Source: Suipraeoptans intestinalis (GTDB taxonomy: Bacteria; Bacillota; Clostridia; Lachnospirales; Lachnospiraceae). Taken from it: a stretch of DNA of 64,000 bases. Below, one piece after another: positions 43,343 to 52,176 of this stretch. The translations under genes were made by a program, and so were the position numbers. Each line of letters starts with the position of its first letter. Position 1 is the first letter of the stretch. The notes under the pieces are model-generated. The model was not told where the DNA came from, did not search any database, and was given only the letters and a program-made list of their open reading frames with translations. The stretch spans positions 817,001 through 881,000 of the forward strand of contig NZ_VULY01000018.1 in assembly GCF_009696485.1 (NCBI RefSeq). Direction: 5' to 3'.

Positions 43343-44278
43343 TTAAACCTCCATTTCTGTGAGGCGGATCTGTTTCAGAATGTCTTCCATATCCTCCCGC
43401 AGAAAATGTCCGGTTTCTTCCCGTAGCGCAGAGGCTGTGGACATGGCCGCTGCCCGTTTCAGGATCTCCTCCGGCTCCAGCTCCCTGCTGAGTCCTGCTG
43501 CAAATCCGGCCGTCATGGTATCTCCGCAGCCCACCGTATTGACGGCTTGTATCTGCGGTACTGTCAGCCGGAAGATCCCCTTTTTTGTTGCCGCCACTGC
43601 TCCGTCTTTTCCCAGCGATACCACCACCATCTCTATGCCGTCTTCCTGCAGTGCTCTGGCTGCTTTTCCGATCTCCGCTAGATCCTTACACGCACTCCCC
43701 GTCAGCATACGGATCTCGTCAATATTGGGCTTGATCAGGTATGGTTTCTCCTTGATCCCTTCTTCCAGAAGCCTGCCGCTGGTATCCAGTATCACTTTTT
43801 TCCCGGCCTCTTTTCCCAGTCTGATCAGTCTTCTGTAAGTACTCTCATCCAATCCTTTGGGAACACTCCCGGATAATACGATCACATCCGCCTTCGGCAG
43901 CTGCTTTTGATACCGCTCTAAAAATCCCTGAAATTCCTCCGGTGATACCGCCGCTCCCGGTTCCAGGCATTCTGTTTGCAGCTGCTTTTTTTCATCCCAG
44001 ATATTGATGCAGGTACGGCTTTCTCCCGACAGGTGGAAAAAATCATGCTCCACCCCATATTTTTCCAGGGCTTCTTCGATGTAGGCGCCTGCGTGACCTC
44101 CTACAAACCCGGTGGCAACCACCCGTTCCCCTGCGATCACTGCCGTTTTAGACACATTCAGACCTTTTCCGCCGGGAACATACCTGCATTCCTTTACCCG
44201 GTTCACTTCCCCCTCCCGGAAGTTTTCTATCACATACCTCTTGTCGATAGCCGCATTCAGCGTCACTGTCAAAATCAT
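43343..44278 (-). CDS. PfkB-family sugar-phosphate kinase (1-phosphofructokinase / tagatose-6-phosphate kinase)
   Basis: A 311-residue ribokinase-fold enzyme. MILTVTLNAAIDKRY and YVPGGKGLNVSKT form the substrate part; NTVGCGDTMTAGFAAGL carries the anion hole and catalytic Asp. Members make fructose or tagatose 1,6-bisphosphate. Placed between a GatD-like dehydrogenase and a class II aldolase, a tagatose-6-phosphate kinase (LacC) role fits best; there is no fructose PTS gene beside it that would argue for FruK. Confidence 0.85.
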   Translation of the reverse strand: MILTVTLNAAIDKRYVIENFREGEVNRVKECRYVPGGKGLNVSKTAVIAGERVVATGFVGGHAGAYIEEALEKYGVEHDFFHLSGESRTCINIWDEKKQLQTECLEPGAAVSPEEFQGFLERYQKQLPKADVIVLSGSVPKGLDESTYRRLIRLGKEAGKKVILDTSGRLLEEGIKEKPYLIKPNIDEIRMLTGSACKDLAEIGKAARALQEDGIEMVVVSLGKDGAVAATKKGIFRLTVPQIQAVNTVGCGDTMTAGFAAGLSRELEPEEILKRAAAMSTASALREETGHFLREDMEDILKQIRLTEMEV

Positions 44279-44390
44279 ACTCTCTCTCCCAACTGCTGCT
44301 TCTGTCTTCTTCTCCCTGTCTGTTAAGCTGCCGGTTTTTTACTTTTAGATTCTTTTCGCTCCTTGCCGGTCTTCTGCTTTTTACACACTT

Positions 44391-45455
44391 TTACACTTCC
44401 TGCTCCCCGCTTTCATTTACCAGCAGAATCTTTCCTTTTACCTTTCCCGGCTCCTTAAACAGTTGAAATGCTTCCTGCGCCCGGCTCATAGGAAACTTTT
44501 GGAAGATCAACGCCGGATCAAACCGTAGCTGTCCCGTGGCAAAATAGTGGGCCGTCAGTTCCCATTCCCGCCCTGGAAACGGCGCACTGTAAGACATCCA
44601 GGATCCGGTCAGCTTAAATTCCTTCCGGTTCATCTGCTCCCAGACTGCCGGAGAGAATGTCAGATCCTTGTGCGGCGTTCCGATAAAGCAAACGGAAGCT
44701 TTGTTGGCCGCCAGCAAAAAGGCCGCTTCCATGGTAGCTGTCTGCCCTGCCGTTTCAAACACGTATCCAAATCCGGCTCCTTCGGTGATCCTGCCTGCCT
44801 GCTCCATATAGTCTTCCTCCAAAGAACAGATGGTCTCGTCTGCCCCCAGTCGTTTGGCCAGCTCCAGCCGCTTTTGACTGATGTCAAATACCACTACTTT
44901 TTTTGCTCCGAAAATTTTGGCCCACTGCATGGTAAACAGACCGATGGTACCTCCTCCCAGGACGGCTACCAGTTCTCCGCCTCTGTAATCATTCTGAAAA
45001 AGACCATGGAGCGCTACCGTGGACGGCTCAAACATCGCTCCCTGCTCGTAAGAAACAGACGAGTCAAACACGACTGCATTCTTTTCCGGGATCACCACAT
45101 AATCTCCGTTGCTTCCCTGCTGTCTGGAACCGATGAAGCTGTAGTGTCTGCACAGGGAATAGTTTCCTTTCTGGCAGTCCTCACATTCCATACAGGGTAA
45201 AAGGGGCGCCCCCGATACCCGGTCTCCTACGCGGACCTTTGTGACTCCCTCTCCTACTTCCACCACATCTCCGGAAAATTCATGTCCCAGCACAATAGGA
45301 TAGAAATGGACACCATGGTGCAGGACCCGCGGAATGTCCGATCCGCAGATCCCGGATACTCGGACCTTTACCTTTACCATCCCCGGCTGCACCTGTGGTT
45401 CCTCATAATCCATATATCTTACATCTTCATTTCCGCATACGACTGCTGCCTTCAT
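44391..45455 (-). CDS. Zinc-dependent polyol dehydrogenase, GatD-like
   Basis: A 354-residue medium-chain dehydrogenase. Catalytic zinc ligands in SGICGSD and YPIVLGHEFSG; structural zinc cysteines in PCMECEDCQKGNYSLC; the NAD loop is AVLGGGTIGLF. Several stretches (GICGSDIPRVLHHG, FIGSRQQG, TGSWMSYSAPFPGREWE) resemble galactitol-1-phosphate 5-dehydrogenase, which makes tagatose 6-phosphate. The related polyol and threonine dehydrogenases cannot be excluded. The first codon of the open frame is a TTG; the ATG right after it (45455) is chosen with AAAGGGAT upstream. It starts six bases after the FGGY kinase stop. Confidence 0.85.
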   Translation of the reverse strand: MKAAVVCGNEDVRYMDYEEPQVQPGMVKVKVRVSGICGSDIPRVLHHGVHFYPIVLGHEFSGDVVEVGEGVTKVRVGDRVSGAPLLPCMECEDCQKGNYSLCRHYSFIGSRQQGSNGDYVVIPEKNAVVFDSSVSYEQGAMFEPSTVALHGLFQNDYRGGELVAVLGGGTIGLFTMQWAKIFGAKKVVVFDISQKRLELAKRLGADETICSLEEDYMEQAGRITEGAGFGYVFETAGQTATMEAAFLLAANKASVCFIGTPHKDLTFSPAVWEQMNRKEFKLTGSWMSYSAPFPGREWELTAHYFATGQLRFDPALIFQKFPMSRAQEAFQLFKEPGKVKGKILLVNESGEQEV

Positions 45456-45461
45456 CAAAAC

Positions 45462-46976
45462 TTATCCCTTTCCTTTCATCAGGTCTTTCAAATTCTCATA
45501 GATGCCCAAATAGGTTTCATAATTTTTATCATATACAGCCCGATGCTTCGGGTTCGGCTCATGCACTCTCCTGTATGTTACCGTCTTTTTCACAGCCTCT
45601 TCAAAGCTCTTATACATGCCGATGCCTACTCCCGCCAACATGACTGCTCCCAGCGTGGTTGCCGTATCCGAAGACGGAACAACAATCCTGGTTCCTGTTA
45701 CATCCGCCTTGATCTGCGTCCACAAAAGAGAGTTTGCCGAACCGCCCATGGCCCGAAGCTCCTTGACGGCTGCATGCGCTTCTTTGGCCGTCTCCAGATT
45801 GTGGCGAAGAGACATGGCCACCCCCTCCATGGCAGCCCGCACCAGATGCCCCTTTGTCGTTTCAAAATCCAGACCGTAGAAGACCCCTTTTGCGTCCGGG
45901 TCCCAAATCGGAGAACGTTCTCCCGCCATGTAGGGCAGAAAGATCAGGCCGTCACTGCCTGCCGGAACCTTGTCAGCGATCTCATTTAACAGCTGAAACG
46001 AAGAAGTCCCTCTGTTTTTCGCCTCTATCCTCTCCACATCTCCCAGCTCTCTTTCCAGCCATCGGAGGACTCCGCCGCCTCCTACGGTTCCTCCCTGCAG
46101 CAGCCAGCTATCCGACGTGGCGTGGTAGCTTAAGATCAGCCGCCGATCCGCCCGGTACTCTTTGGTGCAGATGCTCATGCCGCCTGCCTGGCCGCCCTGC
46201 TCCTGGGTCTCTCCCTCCTGCAAAACCCCTGCTCCCAGCGTGCCACAGGCAGCATCCAGCGCTCCTGCCGCTACAGGGATCCCTTCCACCAGTCCACACT
46301 CTTGGGCCGCTTTTTTCGTAACGTTTCCGATGATGGCATGACAAGGGAAGATCTCCGGCAAAAAAGAAGTGTCTATTCCCATCTCTTTGCAGAGTTCCTT
46401 CTCCCACGTTCCCTTTCGCATATGAAAACACTGCCATCCATATCCCTGGGACAGCTCCTGTGTCATCTCTCCTGTCAGGCAAAAAGCAATATAACTGTTG
46501 GACTGCAGGATTTTTTCCGTGTGTTTATAGACCTCCGGCCTATGCTTTTTATACCAGAGCACCTTCGGCATGGAGTAGGAAGGCATAAATGGATTTCCGC
46601 TGACTTCAAACAGCCGTTCCTCTCCGAACGACTGCCTGATCTCCCTGCAGATTTCATCTGCACGGGTATCCATCCAGATAGGCGTATGACACAGGACGCG
46701 CCCCTCTTTGTCCACCGGGATAGCTGACCAGCTCTGCCCGTCGATCCCGATTCCTGCAATCTTAGAAGCTTCTATCCCGGAGCGCTCCAGCATTCTCCTG
46801 ACCGCCCTGCAGACAGCCTCCCACCATTCCTCCGGGTTTTGTTCTGCCCACCCCTTCTTCGGATAATAGACAGGGTAGCCCTCGCTCTCTGTGGCAGCTA
46901 CTTCCCCATTCTCTGTAAAAAGTGCCGTTTTGCAGGCACTGGTTCCAATATCGATTCCCAACAAATATTGTTTCAT
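45462..46976 (-). CDS. FGGY-family carbohydrate kinase of unknown substrate
   Basis: A 504-residue kinase: GIDIGTSACKTALF (phosphate 1), GIGIDGQSWSAIPVD (substrate loop), GGTVGGGGVLRWLE and GGSANSLLWTQI (adenosine). It is related to xylulokinases but differs from XylB at 41688 in the substrate loop (GQSWSA against GQMHGL), so another ketose or polyol is likely. ATGA overlap with the aldolase gene upstream and a six-base gap to the dehydrogenase downstream place it firmly in the operon. Confidence 0.85.
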   Translation of the reverse strand: MKQYLLGIDIGTSACKTALFTENGEVAATESEGYPVYYPKKGWAEQNPEEWWEAVCRAVRRMLERSGIEASKIAGIGIDGQSWSAIPVDKEGRVLCHTPIWMDTRADEICREIRQSFGEERLFEVSGNPFMPSYSMPKVLWYKKHRPEVYKHTEKILQSNSYIAFCLTGEMTQELSQGYGWQCFHMRKGTWEKELCKEMGIDTSFLPEIFPCHAIIGNVTKKAAQECGLVEGIPVAAGALDAACGTLGAGVLQEGETQEQGGQAGGMSICTKEYRADRRLILSYHATSDSWLLQGGTVGGGGVLRWLERELGDVERIEAKNRGTSSFQLLNEIADKVPAGSDGLIFLPYMAGERSPIWDPDAKGVFYGLDFETTKGHLVRAAMEGVAMSLRHNLETAKEAHAAVKELRAMGGSANSLLWTQIKADVTGTRIVVPSSDTATTLGAVMLAGVGIGMYKSFEEAVKKTVTYRRVHEPNPKHRAVYDKNYETYLGIYENLKDLMKGKG

Positions 46977-47842
46977 TCTGCACGCTTACCCTCGTTTGCT
47001 TTTCCGTTGCATCCACAGACTTTTATCCGGTCTTTTACCAGCTGTTTGACTGCTTCCATCCCCACCTGTCCCAACTTTTTCGGATCGATGGTTCCCGGCT
47101 CCTCTTCCAGCAGCTTTTTCACCGCTCCCGTATACGCTGCCCGCAGCTCCGTTGCAAAGTTGACCTTGCACATTCCTCTTGCGATGCAGTCCTTTACGTC
47201 TTCGTCGCTAAGTCCGGAGCCTCCGTGAAGCACCAGCGGAACAGAGACCTTGCTGCGGATCTGGGAAACCCGTTCTTTATCCAGAACCGGTGTCCCTGCA
47301 TAGAAGCCATGGGCGGTTCCGATGGCTACCGCAAGAGAAGTGACGCCCGTCCTCTCCACAAATATCCTAGCCTCTTCGGGATCCGTATTGGTATCCGCCT
47401 CTGCCTCCAGGTCATCTTCTTTTCCTCCGACCTTCCCAAGCTCTGCTTCTATGGGGATCTGAAGGGCATTGGCCACATCCGCCACCCGTTCTGTCACCGC
47501 CACATTCCCTTCAAAATCTTCCTGGGATCCATCCATCATCACAGACGTATACCCTGCCTTTATGGCACGAACAGCCAGTTCAAAGCTGTTTCCGTGATCC
47601 AGATGCAGGCATACCGGAACGCTGGCCTTTTCTGCCTCTGCCCGCACCATAGCAAAGTAGGTTTCCAACGTCCCGTATTTCACCGTAGACGCCGTAGTCT
47701 GCAGCATGACTGGCGCCTTTAATTCCTCTGCCGCCGCAATCACAGCCTTTACCATTTCCATGTTTTCTACATTAAATGCTCCCACCGCATACTGCCCCCT
47801 CTGGGCGTCTGCCAGCATGTTTTTTGACGTAACCAATGGCAT
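46973..47842 (-). CDS. Class II aldolase, fructose/tagatose-bisphosphate type
   Basis: A 289-residue zinc aldolase. CLHLDHGNSFELAVRAI (first zinc His and catalytic Asp), EAELGKVGGKEDD, GTAHGFYAG (zinc His) and LVLHGGSGLSDEDV (zinc His and phosphate loop). It differs clearly from the glycolytic Fba at 2613-3476, and the neighbours point to tagatose 1,6-bisphosphate (GatY/KbaY role). The frame runs to 47914; GGGAGG before the ATG at 47842 sets the start. The stop codon overlaps the next kinase start. Confidence 0.87.
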   Translation of the reverse strand: MPLVTSKNMLADAQRGQYAVGAFNVENMEMVKAVIAAAEELKAPVMLQTTASTVKYGTLETYFAMVRAEAEKASVPVCLHLDHGNSFELAVRAIKAGYTSVMMDGSQEDFEGNVAVTERVADVANALQIPIEAELGKVGGKEDDLEAEADTNTDPEEARIFVERTGVTSLAVAIGTAHGFYAGTPVLDKERVSQIRSKVSVPLVLHGGSGLSDEDVKDCIARGMCKVNFATELRAAYTGAVKKLLEEEPGTIDPKKLGQVGMEAVKQLVKDRIKVCGCNGKANEGKRAE

Positions 47843-48007
47843 ATCCTTTTCCTCCCTGCTTTTCAAACTGCTTGTTACTGTTCTTCCTAAAAAATCCCTT
47901 TCATTATACAACACTTTTTTCCCCTTTGCACTGATAAAAAAACAATTCTGCAGCTGCTTTTTGCGTATGGGAATGAACCCCGGCTCCCGTATGATATCTT
48001 CTGAGAA

Positions 48008-48036
48008 TGAAAAAAGGCGATATTTCTACCGCCTTT
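48008..48036 (-). terminator. Terminator between the EIIC gene and the aldolase
   Basis: Minus-strand AAAGGCG-10-CGCCTTT followed by TTTC. It suggests that the EIIC gene is at least partly separate from the kinase-dehydrogenase operon. The rest of 47843-48152 shows no gene. Confidence 0.7.
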
Positions 48037-48152
48037 GTATTGCATCAGATTTCCACCGTTTCCTTTACGTTTCAGATGTCTTGTAGGTCTTATCCGGCAG
48101 TCTCCTTCTCCTTTTTTCCTGCTGCCTGGGCTTTGTTGATCTCCGACAGCTT

Positions 48153-49244
48153 TTAATCCAGTTTCATGTCTCCCGCTTTGATCCATCCCCATTTTTTCAG
48201 GATGTAGCAAAATACTGCGGAGAGCACGGCCGGAAGGATAAAACAGATCAACCCCATTCCTGCCCAGTCCATGGCGGTGATCCCCTCTTTGACGCCGTTT
48301 GCCACATCGGCAGCCCATCCTGTATAGACACCGATCTGTCCTACAAAGCCACAGGTCCCCATTCCGGAAGAAACAGCAGGTCCGTTCATCTCCAGACGGA
48401 ACACGCAGGTGGCGATAGGTCCCGTGATGGCCGATGCCAGAATAGGCGGGATCCATATTTTGGGATTCTTCACAATATTTCCCATCTGGAGCATGGACGT
48501 TCCCACCCCCTGTGAGATCAGTCCCCCCACTCCGTTTTCCCGAAAAGACATCACTGCAAATCCTATCATCTGGGCACAGCAGCCTGCCACCGCAGCTCCT
48601 CCTGCCAGGCCGGTCAGGCCAAACGCCGCACAGATAGCAGCGGAAGAAATGGGTAGGGTCAGTGCGATCCCCACCAGCACCGACACCAGAATTCCCATCA
48701 AAAACGGCTGAAGGTCTGTCGCCCACATGATAAGGCTTCCCATCTTGATAGCTGCACCTCCGATAGCAGGCGCCCACCAGGCAGAAAGCAGGATCCCCAC
48801 TCCGATCGTCACAAGAGGTGTAATCAAAATATCAATCTTGGTTTCTTTGGAGATCGCTTTTCCACATTCCGCCGCAAAAATCGCCACAAACAGCACAGCC
48901 AGCGGCCCTCCTGCGCCTCCCAGTGCATTGGATGCAAATCCTACGGTAATCAGAGAAAACAACACCAGAGGCGGACTGTTCAGGGCATAGCCGATGGCCA
49001 CCGCCATCGCCGGCCCGCTCATTGCCGACGCCATAGACCCTACCGTGTATTCTGTCTCATTGATAACGGCAACGGTTCTGGTCAGCCAGGAAATTCCCAG
49101 CTGCGTACCCAAGGTATTAATGATGGTTCCTATCAGCAGGGAGCAAAACAAGCCCTGCGCCATGGCCCCCAATGCATCTATTCCATATCTTTTGACAGAA
49201 ATAACAATATCTTTTCGCCTTAAAAACTCCTTGACTGTATCCAT
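48153..49244 (-). CDS. PfoR-like PTS EIIC membrane protein
   Basis: A 363-residue protein with about nine or ten hydrophobic segments, of the PTS_EIIC_2 (PF13303-type) family to which clostridial PfoR belongs. MDTVKEFLRRKDIVISVKRYG is the typical start; GGAGGPLAVLFVAIFAAECG and NGPAVSSGMGTCGFVGQIGV are conserved loops. Members are thought to move a sugar or to influence toxin regulation; substrate unknown. No EIIA or EIIB gene is nearby. Past the TAA stop the frame continues for 20 sensible codons (KLSEINKAQAAGKKEKETAG) to a second stop, so the C-terminus may have been shortened. Confidence 0.8.
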   Translation of the reverse strand: MDTVKEFLRRKDIVISVKRYGIDALGAMAQGLFCSLLIGTIINTLGTQLGISWLTRTVAVINETEYTVGSMASAMSGPAMAVAIGYALNSPPLVLFSLITVGFASNALGGAGGPLAVLFVAIFAAECGKAISKETKIDILITPLVTIGVGILLSAWWAPAIGGAAIKMGSLIMWATDLQPFLMGILVSVLVGIALTLPISSAAICAAFGLTGLAGGAAVAGCCAQMIGFAVMSFRENGVGGLISQGVGTSMLQMGNIVKNPKIWIPPILASAITGPIATCVFRLEMNGPAVSSGMGTCGFVGQIGVYTGWAADVANGVKEGITAMDWAGMGLICFILPAVLSAVFCYILKKWGWIKAGDMKLD

Positions 49245-49319
49245 TTGCTTCTCCTCTTTCCTTCTGTGCTCTACTTTGCTGTCTGTTTGTCTTTCTCTCT
49301 TCCTTTTCCCGGTCTTTCA

Positions 49320-50582
49320 CTAAAGATCCGGAAAAGCGATGTCATAGATCTTCCATGTGTCTCCCTGCTGTATGTACCAAAGCACTGCCGCATAGGTTCC
49401 TTTTTTGGCAGATATGTTCTGGCCTTCCTCATATTGGCAGGTGTATTCCCCGGAAAGATCTACCCGGATGATCGTTTCCCCTTTCTTCCCTCTTGCTTCC
49501 GCCCGTGCTGTCGCTTCCCCACGGGACAGCAGCAGTGTCGCCACCTCCGTATTTTTTTCTTTCCCGCACAGGACATGATCCCGAAATCCCCGATATTTCT
49601 CATGCACCATCTTTTTACAGGTTTTATGCATCTTTCCCAGGATTTCGATCTTTCCGACCTCGTCCTTTTTAAGACTTCCTTCCATCAGCGTCTGAAATTC
49701 CTGAACTGCCTGTGAAGATACCTGCTGCACAGATTCCGGCAAAATATTCGGATCTGCCGCGATCTCTACCGGATTTTGAACTTCATCATAGCCTCTTTTG
49801 GACAGATCTACGATTTTTTGAATATCTTCCATTCCTTCCCGTTTGATCTCCACATAGTGCACATAGCCAAATATTCCCGGCACTCTGTATATATCGCAGG
49901 TTTCCGTCTGGACCGGCTTTACCCGCTGACTGACAGGCACGGCATCCAGCCTCAATCCGGCGTTCCGGGGCACCTTCAGGTCTACCTGACGGATCAAAAG
50001 GCCCTTGTCTTCTACCTTCCAGAATAATCCCTTCCGGACCATTCCGATCTCTTCCCAAAATTCTTCCTGGTTTTTCTCATAACAGATGCAGAATCTCGCC
50101 CGCTTTCCCGTCTGTGCCACTTTCCGGATCTTTTTTGGCTCTCCTACCTCCCTGCCTCCTGCTACCGTCATGGCTGTCACAAAGGCCCGCTTTCCCAAAA
50201 AGCCTTCCGGGACATCCCGGTACTCTAACATCTCGTACATGGCATTCCAGTCTTTGTCCGACCTTGCCTCTGCATAGCGCCTGACTGCGCTTTCTGCCCC
50301 CAGCACATTCGTCAGCACCAGGATCATGACTACCAGCGTCAGAGCAGCCACTCCCGCCTCCAGGATCAGGATCCTGGCAAGGACTGTAGGAGTCTTCCAC
50401 TTTTTCTTTTTCCCCTCTTCTATCTCCAGCTGGTCAAATTCAAACTCTTCCGGGAGAAAAGGCCCGTAAACCGTCTCTTCAAGGACTTCCCATTCTGCTT
50501 TGCCACAGCTGCCCCGGCTTTCTTTTGGGATCTCTTCTTTTCTGCTTGCCCGGTTATCCTGCTTCCACTTTTCCCAAAACAT
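49320..50582 (-). CDS. Membrane-anchored protein of unknown function
   Basis: Not recognised with confidence. About 420 residues: an acidic cytoplasmic N-terminus, one membrane helix near residues 70-95 (ILILEAGVAALTLVVMILVL), then an extracytoplasmic part. The first outside domain (AVRRYAEARSDKDWNAMYEML) has the look of an NTF2-like fold used in TcaA-type and penicillin-binding proteins. The last 80 residues form a second beta-rich unit (GETIIRVDLSGEYTCQYE, TYAAVLWYIQQGDTWKIYDI). GGAG lies nine bases before the ATG at 50582; the ATG at 50597 has no ribosome site. Coupled to the YARHG gene upstream. Confidence 0.7.
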   Translation of the reverse strand: MFWEKWKQDNRASRKEEIPKESRGSCGKAEWEVLEETVYGPFLPEEFEFDQLEIEEGKKKKWKTPTVLARILILEAGVAALTLVVMILVLTNVLGAESAVRRYAEARSDKDWNAMYEMLEYRDVPEGFLGKRAFVTAMTVAGGREVGEPKKIRKVAQTGKRARFCICYEKNQEEFWEEIGMVRKGLFWKVEDKGLLIRQVDLKVPRNAGLRLDAVPVSQRVKPVQTETCDIYRVPGIFGYVHYVEIKREGMEDIQKIVDLSKRGYDEVQNPVEIAADPNILPESVQQVSSQAVQEFQTLMEGSLKKDEVGKIEILGKMHKTCKKMVHEKYRGFRDHVLCGKEKNTEVATLLLSRGEATARAEARGKKGETIIRVDLSGEYTCQYEEGQNISAKKGTYAAVLWYIQQGDTWKIYDIAFPDL

Positions 50583-50601
50583 CCTTCGTCTCTCCATTTT
50601 C

Positions 50602-51186
50602 TTAGCGATACGTCGACAACAGGTTTACGTTATAAATTTCTACTTCATTGAGATACAGGGTACGATTGGCATCAAATACTTCCGGCGCTATGGTTCCCAT
50701 GTACCAGCTTTGGCTGTCGAAATATGCCTGCAGCTCCGGCTCCTGAAATCGCCGCCCTCTTCTTGCCAGGATCTCATTGATGGCCAGCTGCGCCTGCTCC
50801 GGAGAAAGGGCTGATGCTTCTTCCTCTGTGATAAAAGTGGTATCACTGGCAGGAAAACAAAAGGATTCCTCCGCCGACGGTTCCTCGGCTGCCTCCGATG
50901 ATGGCTCCGTCGCTTCCTGTCCTTTCTGACCTGCCTTTGAAAATTCCATGACTTCGGGAACCGCCGTGACCATAACGCCTTCCGGAGCCGGAAGTGTCCC
51001 CTGGTTCCCCTCCCTGCTGCTTGCCAGATTCATCTCTCGTACCTTTTCCGTAGACAGAACTGACTCCTGCCTGGGTGCGTTTTCAGAGCCTTTTGCCAGC
51101 ACATAGACGGTCACTGTTACCATAAGAAAAATAAGGATACCCAGCGCCGCTGCCGCAATTTCCTGGATGCGTTTTTTTCTCGTCAT
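50602..51186 (-). CDS. Exported YARHG-domain protein
   Basis: 194 residues: a signal anchor (IAAAALGILIFLMVTVTVYVL at about 10-30), a long Glu/Ser/Pro-rich linker (about 35-110), and a C-terminal domain of about 70 residues (ALSPEQAQLAINEILARRGR, then ELQAYFDSQSWY). This is the YARHG domain found outside the cell in many Firmicutes, here with ARRGRRF in place of ARHGYIF. It is thought to act in wall or peptidoglycan contexts, but its role is not established. AAGGAGAAAGCT precedes the ATG. It ends four bases before the next open frame. Confidence 0.78.
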   Translation of the reverse strand: MTRKKRIQEIAAAALGILIFLMVTVTVYVLAKGSENAPRQESVLSTEKVREMNLASSREGNQGTLPAPEGVMVTAVPEVMEFSKAGQKGQEATEPSSEAAEEPSAEESFCFPASDTTFITEEEASALSPEQAQLAINEILARRGRRFQEPELQAYFDSQSWYMGTIAPEVFDANRTLYLNEVEIYNVNLLSTYR

Positions 51187-51292
51187 AGCTTTCTCCTTTT
51201 GTCTGCCCCTCTTTAAGTACCGTCAAAAAGATTCTCCTGATTTTGTCCTGCCGGCTGGCCGTCCCAGGGTCTGTGGAACCTCTTCTTTTCCA

Positions 51293-52162
51293 TCAGACGC
51301 CCAGACGCTGTGCAACGGCCTGACCGGCTGCGGTTCCTGCCACTCCTCCGATCCCTGTCTCCTTCAGGCTGCTATCCATCTTATCTCCCACTTCCTTCAT
51401 GGCGTCTATCACCTGATCCACCGGAATCTGGCTTTCGATCCCGGCCAGCGCCATATCGGCGGCAGCCATGGCGTTGACGGCTCCGCCCACATTTCTCTTG
51501 ACACAGGGAACTTCCACCAGACCCGCCACCGGATCACAGACCAGCCCCATCAGATTCTTCAGCGCCATGGCACAGGCATGTCCGATCTGGCTTACGGTGC
51601 CTCCCCGCAGGTAACAGATGGCTCCTGCCGCCATCCCGGAGCCGGATCCGATCTCCGCCTGACAGCCACCGGATGCCCCGGCCAGATAGGCCCGGCTGGC
51701 GATCACCTGCCCGATTCCTGCCGCCACATACATGGCCTCTATCATATGTTCTTCCGGGATCCCGTATTCTTTTTTATAGGGAACCAGTACCGCCGGCATC
51801 ACTCCACAGGCTCCTGCCGTGGGAGCCGCCACGATCCTTTTCATACAGGCGTTATTGCAGCCCATTTTCAGAGCTACCGTCATGACTTTTGCCATGTAAT
51901 CTCCGCATAGAGCCTCTCCCTTCTTCTGGTAGGCTTCCATTTTCGCTCCTTCGCTGCCCACAAGGCCTCCCGAAGATACCTGATCTTCCTCATACGCCTC
52001 AATAGCACTTTCCATGGTCCTCCATATCCCACACATTCCGTTCCAGGATTCTTCCTCTGACGCTCCTCTGTCTTCCATATCTTCCAGTTGTATGGCTTTC
52101 CAGAACTCTATCCCTTCTTTCTCACATCTTTTTGCAATGTCTTCTATTGATTGGTATGCCAT
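51293..52162 (-). CDS. sdaAA: L-serine dehydratase, alpha subunit
   Basis: A 289-residue iron-sulphur enzyme subunit that converts L-serine to pyruvate and ammonia. APTAGACGVMPAVL, AGASGGCQAEIGSGSGMAAGA (landmark around 172) and CDPVAGLVEVPC hold the cysteines for the oxygen-sensitive [4Fe-4S] cluster typical of anaerobic two-subunit enzymes. It starts 14 bases after sdaAB ends, with GGAGG before the ATG. Confidence 0.95.
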   Translation of the reverse strand: MAYQSIEDIAKRCEKEGIEFWKAIQLEDMEDRGASEEESWNGMCGIWRTMESAIEAYEEDQVSSGGLVGSEGAKMEAYQKKGEALCGDYMAKVMTVALKMGCNNACMKRIVAAPTAGACGVMPAVLVPYKKEYGIPEEHMIEAMYVAAGIGQVIASRAYLAGASGGCQAEIGSGSGMAAGAICYLRGGTVSQIGHACAMALKNLMGLVCDPVAGLVEVPCVKRNVGGAVNAMAAADMALAGIESQIPVDQVIDAMKEVGDKMDSSLKETGIGGVAGTAAGQAVAQRLGV

Positions 52163-52176
52163 CTCTTTTCCTCCAC

